From NCBI GenBank assembly GCA_030374765.1, contig JARGXX010000001.1:1488001-1552000 (forward strand): a stretch of DNA of 64,000 nt, read 5' to 3'. A program made the translations under genes and the position numbers. The notes beneath the pieces were generated by a model. That model ran no database searches. It was given only the letters and a program-made list of their open reading frames with translations, and was not told the origin of the DNA. Source of the DNA: Agarophyton chilense (Eukaryota > Rhodophyta > Florideophyceae > Gracilariales > Gracilariaceae). Positions 58,087 through 64,000 of the stretch are shown here, piece after piece; the stretch's first letter is position 1; every line of letters starts with the position of its first letter.

Positions 58087-59600
58087 TTAAGTTTTCACGT
58101 GATAATTCAGACCCCCAGCCCAATCTGGCGGCTGCACGTTGAAAGATGTGTATGCCCTGGTGTAAACCGCCTCAACTGACTGACGTTGGGCCGGGGATAA
58201 TTCATTGAGCGCTTGGTATAATTTATGTGGTTGAATATATCCCTTAAAATTCTTATCGCTTTGCCAACGTCCTCGGCATTGAATATCCTGGTCGGCGAGG
58301 CGAGCATAAAGCTTATCAGTGGTTGCCCCGCAGTACCTAAGCATGTGTGGAGTAATTGCGAACGGAATCCCTAGACGTTCGACGGCTCTCCGCAGACCGG
58401 CCCTATATCGGGCCGGTTGATACGTGATAAGAACTTCTGCTTCTGCCAACTTCCTTCTTCTAACCAACTCGTTCAATAAAACCGCCAAAAAAGGCCTTAT
58501 CGTGACGGATTCGTTACGGCCTCGTTTTCCTATCGCAATATTGAGCATCCCATAATGCGGCCGCTTTTCGCTTAGCATCAAAATTACGACATCCAATACT
58601 TTTAGCTGCAATAAATCACCGAGCCTGAGATACCCATCAAACAGCAGCAACAATCCAAACCCCAAATCCGGATCTCCGTGTTCAAAAAGATCTAATGCCA
58701 ATCCGTATACAACTATTTCCGGACATACGCCAAAATGAAGGTTTGGGAGCGATGCTGTCCAGCCCTGTATACTTTGATTTGCCAGTACCAATTTCCGGCT
58801 GAGTTCGGGGAGAAAAAATTCCACCGTTGAATTTGCGTGAGCTAAACATCCTACCTTCAATTGCTGATTGCCATGAAGAAGATCAATGCAATACCTCGTG
58901 AACAATTTTTCAACCTTTTCTGCGTTCCTACATCGACGGCGAGCGAGTGGTTGTTGCGCCAGCCACTCCACGAAATAACCAAGGTTCTTACGGTATCCCT
59001 GCAGTGTTGCCGTTTTTACCCGTCGGTGAGCTAGATCAAAAAGCCCGTGACGGTTCATCGGCTGGATTTTTCCCGCTAGGGACATAAAAATAATCCATTG
59101 TAAAGTCACCAACGAGGACCAACGTTGCAACGCGTCTTCAGATCCGGATAAATCTTCGCTCACTGCTACGTCCCTTCAGCAAAGCTCCCAGAAGCGAGTG
59201 GTTCTCAATCAACAGAATTATCCGTGTTTGATAATTATTCCGATTTCGAAGAAGCCAACGCAGACCAAGAATGACTGCCTCGCCCTCTAGAATTTGTATC
59301 GGGTGTTCTTTCTTCCTACTATGTCGTATCGCAATTTTGCACTCCAATCCGATCTGATCCCTCTCAAATTTTCAAGGGATCTTGGCACTCGGTATATACT
59401 GCTCCTCCGCCAATTGAGCTTTCGTCTGTACAAATGATTGTTTTGTTTAACGGCGTAGAAGTATTAATCCGGATCAACGGTGCTAGTTTCAAAATTAATT
59501 CCAGCTCCTTCCGGCTAACCACGTTGCCACCAACATAATCTTTGGTAGAGGACGTAATGGAATATATTCCTTCGAAGACCGAAAAGAGCGACCTCCTCAA
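58087..59600 (-). pseudogene. DIRS-like retrotransposon fragment: RNase H plus tyrosine recombinase
   Basis: Reading right to left, 59600-59364 gives SLFSVFEGIY, KELELILKLAPLI and ICTDESSIGGGAVYTE, the start of the DIRS-type RNase H. After a frame change, 59347-59138 gives EGEAVILGLRWLL and IENHSLLGALLKGRSSERRF, its end. Then 59163-58087 (358 open codons) is a tyrosine recombinase: box A Arg in DGYLRLGDLLQLKV, then TPHMLRYCGATTDKLY (H-x-x-R) and GRWQSDKNFKGYIQPHKL with the C-terminal Tyr. The reverse transcriptase is not visible, and no start ATG precedes the recombinase helices in good context. DIRS elements integrate through such recombinases instead of DDE integrases. Decayed copy; 5' part missing. 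Confidence 0.75.
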
Positions 59601-60540
59601 AAGCAGAAAGCATGCCCATTTTCCAAGTATGCATTGTACTTCTTATACCTTCCATATCTTCTTTACATCATGTTTTCAGAAATTGTTATCAGCGTTCTAA
59701 TTTTTTCCCGCTTTGGCATCAATGTGCCATCTTTTCCGACTTCAGTTTCCGAGACTTCTGTACTTCCTTCACCCGCAGTCCATGATACTTTTGTCGCCTG
59801 TGAAGGCAAAGAGCTATGCTCACACTCCTTTCTCACGGCCCGCAGATTTCTTTTCGACATCTCTTTGCTTGTTCCAAACCAAAAATAACCGTCCATATCA
59901 GCTCCAATTTTATATTCGCCAACTGAAATTGAATCCGCAACCCAGTCGTCCATGGAAACCTTAGCGCGAGCTAAGATTTATAAATGGATTTTCTGAGCCA
60001 TAAAAACAGAGTGTGACCACCACATGGGCATTGAAAGCATGACGGGGAATAATTTTTTCCGTTCGACTTCGATTTGTGGCAAACCAAAATACGTGTTCAT
60101 CCATGTGGGTAATCTCATTCGATGATATTGGTTGTCCATGTCTAACTTTCTAACATAATGCGTTCGTCCTGCCGGGATGCGTAATCTCGCCAGATGTCCT
60201 GGGTTTGTCAGCTCGGTTTTTGGTGGGTCAATAAACTGAAGATTAGCGTTCCGGGCGTCGATTATGAGCCTTTGCGTGTCCTCTTTTTAGGGACCGCAAA
60301 AACACAAGTCACAACTTTCGGTTTTCTTTCCCTCAGATACGTCAGTGTTCTCGGAATGCTAGTTCAGTGGTCAAAAAAGGACGAACTGAAATGACCGAAA
60401 AACCGGTGAATTTATCCAAATTTGGAGGTGTTAATTTCCGAAAATATTTTCATTCGTTCATTAGTGCTAGTTTGTATGGGAAGGAAAACTAGCACATATC
60501 TGCAGTTTTTCTAGTTTTGATGGAGGTAAAACTAGCGTGA
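59601..60540. other. region between the DIRS-like fragment and the Plavaka-like frame
   Basis: May include the rest of the DIRS-like element. A minus-strand frame at 59953-59663 (97 codons) is not recognised. AACTAGCAC and AAACTAGCG repeats occur at about 60487-60537. Nothing else supported. Confidence 0.35.
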
Positions 60541-63108
60541 ATCTTTCTGTCGCCGCAGTTTAGGTCCATTGGTTTCGCCCCCTCCACCATCTTCGATCCC
60601 CACAAACGCTTCTCCGCAACCCTCTTCCAGAAAGACGCAATCCATGTCCTCAAACAACAGCTCGCCCTCGCACACTTCAAGAACACCTTTTTCCACCCCA
60701 TCTCCCAAACATCCGCCTCCGGCTCCCCCGCCTTCGCACACCCCATGGCAGCCACCCTCGGCTCAAAAGTCGTCCCCGCACTCAAGACTGCCATCATGCA
60801 GTCCACAAAAGATAACATCGTCTGGCATCTCCCTCACTCCACCGGTATCGACTCCTTCATCGGCCTCGTCCCAATCTACTCCGAAAAGTCCTCTACCTCT
60901 GTCAAATCTTCTTCCATCACCTCCTACCCCCTCCACATCACCCTTCTCAACTCCTCCGACTCCTTTCGCCGCAAATGCATCTCCGACAATCTCACACTCC
61001 TCGGCTATCTTCCCACCTCCTTCACCCCAATCACTCCTTCTCCAGATGCAGATATCATCACTCATTCCTCCTCCATCCCCCGCCAAACAAAAATGGAACT
61101 CATACAGCAGACCATCTCCTCCCTCCTTCAACCTCTCTTCTCTTCCGCCCTCCCCGGTTTCCCCTTCCGCGACGCAGACGGCGTTCTTCTTCAATGCCAC
61201 CCCAACATCGCCAGCTACTGCGCAGACATTCCCGAGGCAAAGGATATTCTCGCCATCTCCCACGGCACCGGCCCCTAGCACCCCTGCCACAGATGCTCTG
61301 TCCCTCGCTCACAACTCCACCAACACTCTCACGCCCATCCCCCTCGATCTCTTCCCCTCACCCTTGCAGCCCGCAACAAACACTTCTCCCTCCTCAAGGA
61401 CTCCGAAGCAGCTCTCCTCGCCCGCAAGCCAAGAGTCTCGCGCAACTTCAAGGAACAAGCTCTCCAAGCACTCCACTCCCTCTCCCTCGCAAAATACCCC
61501 TCCCTCTTCGAGTCTTACCCCCTTTTCAACATCACCCCCCTCCTCACCCCATACAAAATCTTCCCCTTCGAACCCCTCCACAACTTCCACCTCGGCGTTT
61601 CCAAACTCATCAAGCTCGCCGCCATCGAACGTCTCAGATCAGAACACCTCTTCACCACCATCAGCTCCACAATTTCCCGCCGTTCCTTCCACTCCGTCCG
61701 CACCTCCATCCTCAAGCACTCCAACTTCATCCTCACCGCCATCGAAAATCATTCCCCAGCTACCGGCCTCCACATCGACTTCTCTACTTCCGAAAGCGGG
61801 CAGTCCCTCAACGGCTTCTTCACAACTGACGGCGTCCGCGGCATGCTAGAAGCAAAAGACTACCGCGCCCTCGACATGGTCTTCCCCTTCATCGGCGCCT
61901 TCTTCGACCGCTGCTGTGACGAAGCCAATTCCGCTCCCATCACAACCGTCTTCTCCAAGTACACAGACCTCCTCCTCACCTCCATGTGCTACAACTCCGT
62001 CCCCGAATGGACCACTTCTCGTCTTGCCAAACTCGCCTCCCAAATCCATTCCTTCAAGCACGGAGCTGTCGATGTTCTCGGTCCATACCATACCTCCAAC
62101 CTTGGCACCCTCAAATTCCACCTCCTCGATCACATCGTAGACGACATTCGACGCTTTGGGGGTCTCCATTTCAACGATGCAGGCATCTTCGAACAAGCCC
62201 ATACCCTCTTCAAAGCACATTACTCCCGAACCTCCAAGCGCAGACCCACCGCGCACAACGAAACCATCCGTGCCATCGAACGCTCCGATGCCGTCAACAA
62301 TTGGATTTCTCTCTCCGCTGATCCTTCCGTCACCTCATCCTCCCATGCCCCTCCTCCTCCCTTCCAAGCCCGCAAACCAGGTTTCGTCCGTGATGGCAAG
62401 CACACCTCCTTTTCCGATCTCATCACCGCTCACAAATTCCTTCGAGCAAACCCCCACTCAACAATCTCTTCCCTTCAGGACCTCTTCTCCCCAGACACTA
62501 TCGCCATCATCTCACAGATTGGAACCCTCGCACTCCCCTCCTTCGTCACACTCACACTCGAAACACTAGCTCTCAACCAGGACTCCCCCACTCTCCGCCA
62601 AACCCGTCTCACATTCGTCAATTCCGCATACGTCGTCGGCGGCTTCACCCCAACCCTAGACGACTATATCGCCGATCGAAACGAGCTCGCCGTCAAAGAT
62701 CCCCCTCTCCCACTCATTCAACGAATATTCGCTGCTCCCTCCTTCGGTCCCTCTAAAACCCCAAAGTTCTCCCACATCCTCGTTGCCAGTTCCAGCTTCT
62801 CCAACCCCACTCCCACCGCCTGGGTCTGCAAGCTCAACTCTCTTCTTCGCTTCACCACCCCTTCTTCCCCTTCCACTCATAACGAGTTCGCCTTCGTTCA
62901 GTTCCTCGAACTCGTTCCACCCCAGGATCAAATCGATGTCTCTCTCAATTGCATCTGCCTCCGATGGGCAACAGACGACGAACAAAACCACACTGCCCAC
63001 CCCCTTCCTATCTCAAACACTTCCAACTCCGACAACGTCTCCCCCTGGTTCGGCCTCGTACCATCCTCTTCCATTCTCGGCCCCGTGCATGTACTTCGCC
63101 AAAACTAA
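60541..63108 (+). pseudogene. Plavaka/KDZ-like DDE transposase frame with one internal TAG
   Basis: One frame is open for 856 codons, apart from TAG at 61276-61278. The first in-frame ATG is 60745, but sequence upstream to 60541 (after a TGA) also looks coding, so a 5' exon may be missing. Motifs in order: YPLHITLLNSSDSFRRK, then LTLLGYLP; ADGVLLQCHPNIASYCADIPEA; a zinc-ribbon-like HPCHRCSV just after the TAG; ITPLLTPYKIFPFEPLHNFHLGVSK; STSESGQSLNGFF; then GTLKFHLLDHIVDDIRRFGG and ARTSKRR-like YSRTSKRRPT. The LGYLP, DG...Y-x-AD-x-PE, PC-x-RC and LH-x-x-x-x-GV-x-K series is that of Plavaka/KDZ transposases, best known in fungi. Codons are strikingly C-ending. The C-terminal 250 residues are family-unknown. 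Could be a nearly intact element or a captured host gene. Confidence 0.6.
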
Positions 63109-64000
63109 CCCGCACCCCCCTTCACCCCTCAATTTCACTGGCGCTTCCATCGATTTTACCTCAACAGATTCTACCGAGACCCAACTGCCAAGCCCTACTT
63201 CTCTAACACCACCACTGGTAGCACAACACTACCACTGGGTGGCACCCATAATAATACCTCCCAAGGCACATGATCCAATAACATAGTCACCGCTGCTTCT
63301 CTTCCATAGCCGACCCCCATCTTGCTCCACCTCCTTACCCCCTTATCCCCCCGTACCTTATCACTCTCCCACTCCTTGCCTACTCCCTAACGCTAAGCGC
63401 TTGAACCGTGGTTCTTATGGTCCACATGACGCTGTATAAAAATCTAACACTGCTCCAAGTCTTCTCGTGAGATTCTCCATGAAAAACTCCTCCCTTATCG
63501 CCAGATAGATTTTCCCTCTCGACGGTATCCATAGCCCAACCGTCGCGATTCTCTCCTTATTCCCACTCACATCTCTACGATTCCCTCCACAGAATCCATC
63601 ATTCTCAAACTCTTCAGCATACTCACCCTTCACCATGTTCCAGGCAACCCTCAATATGTCCTCAACAGCCAGTGGCAGAAACCTCCCAAACAGCGTCGAG
63701 AACAAAAGTTGCCTTTGGCCTCCCCGCCCAACGTCTCTATTCATCGTGGTCACCACACATCCAATCCATGCATCAAGTCGCGCAAGATGCATCACCGTCC
63801 CATCCACATACTGCCTTTCTCCACTTTTGTGACTCTCTACTACGTAGCCCATAAACTACTCCAAAACTTTCAACGACACCTGATTTTGTCGGCCAACAGA
63901 GTGCACCGTGTACACTTGGGCGTTCCAAAATTATATGTATTACGAGTGGCTCCGATCCGTGCTTTGCACGGTGTTGTCTGTGAAAACATGCATTTGTAGA
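63109..64000. other. right edge of the window
   Basis: No confident gene. Possible 3' end of the Plavaka-like element and one uncertain minus-strand frame (63415-63852). No inverted repeat matching the 5' side was recognised. Confidence 0.35.
63415..63852 (-). CDS. uncertain hypothetical protein
   Basis: 145-codon frame from ATG (complement of 63850-63852). Contains LARLDAWIGCVVTTMNRDVG and FLPLAVEDILRVAWNMVKGEY; not recognised. The amino-acid mix looks protein-like rather than biased, but nothing else supports it. It could be a remnant of a mobile element or a host exon. Confidence 0.3.
   Translation of the reverse strand: MGYVVESHKSGERQYVDGTVMHLARLDAWIGCVVTTMNRDVGRGGQRQLLFSTLFGRFLPLAVEDILRVAWNMVKGEYAEEFENDGFCGGNRRDVSGNKERIATVGLWIPSRGKIYLAIREEFFMENLTRRLGAVLDFYTASCGP

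Noticed and set aside
60569-61849. 426-codon plus-strand frame rich in Ser/Pro/Thr
   Set aside because: Shadow of the Plavaka-like frame; its composition follows from shifted C-ending codons.

Overview
The window is nuclear DNA from a photosynthetic, intron-poor eukaryote. The left half carries ordinary eukaryotic genes: a PAK-type kinase, mitochondrial VDAC, coatomer beta'-COP, a PRA1 protein, an LDB1/SEUSS-like co-regulator, a bHLH factor and an intron-bearing tRNA-Ser. A DUF1995 protein, a family tied to plastids, points to an alga or plant. Most genes are single open frames. The only two introns I can place confidently are short, GT-AG, and at the extreme 5' end of VDAC and beta'-COP. Compact genes next to blocks of Ty3/gypsy, DIRS-like, Tc1-like and Plavaka/KDZ-like elements suggest a multicellular red alga (Chondrus-like). 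That assignment is inference.

Layout: 1-33.5 kb is the gene block, in order bHLH-GAF (+), DUF1995 (+), PAK kinase (-), VDAC (+), LDB1/SEUSS-like (+), a 4.5 kb near-empty gap, PRA1 (-), C2H2 zinc finger (-), an unknown 910-residue basic protein (-), a HAD-like protein (-), tRNA-Ser(CGA) (-), beta'-COP (+) and a 1305-residue protein with a coilin-like N-terminus (-). They do not form a pathway; they are housekeeping, trafficking and regulatory genes with independent promoters.

33.7-57.8 kb is a three-level nest of mobile elements whose edges can be read to the base. A TA-flanked Tc1/mariner region (33692-57808) with two divergent dead transposases was hit, after codon 7 of the plus-strand transposase, by Ty3/gypsy element 1 (35155-56414, target duplication CTCTG). 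Element 1 was in turn hit by Ty3/gypsy element 2 on the minus strand (45439-55502, target duplication CCAAC). Both LTR elements carry chromodomains and the same 18-base primer binding site, probably for tRNA-Tyr. Element 1 is old and riddled with nonsense codons, mostly TAG, and carries a long decayed antisense frame between pol and its 3' LTR. Element 2 is young (about 12 differences between two 923-base LTRs), with an intact gag and a plausible -1 frameshift signal at the gag stop, but its integrase core is deleted.

57.8-64 kb holds a decayed DIRS-like fragment (RNase H plus tyrosine recombinase) on the minus strand, then a Plavaka/KDZ-like transposase frame of 856 codons on the plus strand broken by one TAG. 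The least described pieces are the antisense gene inside element 1, the frameshift architecture of element 2, and the algal Plavaka-like and DIRS-like sequences.
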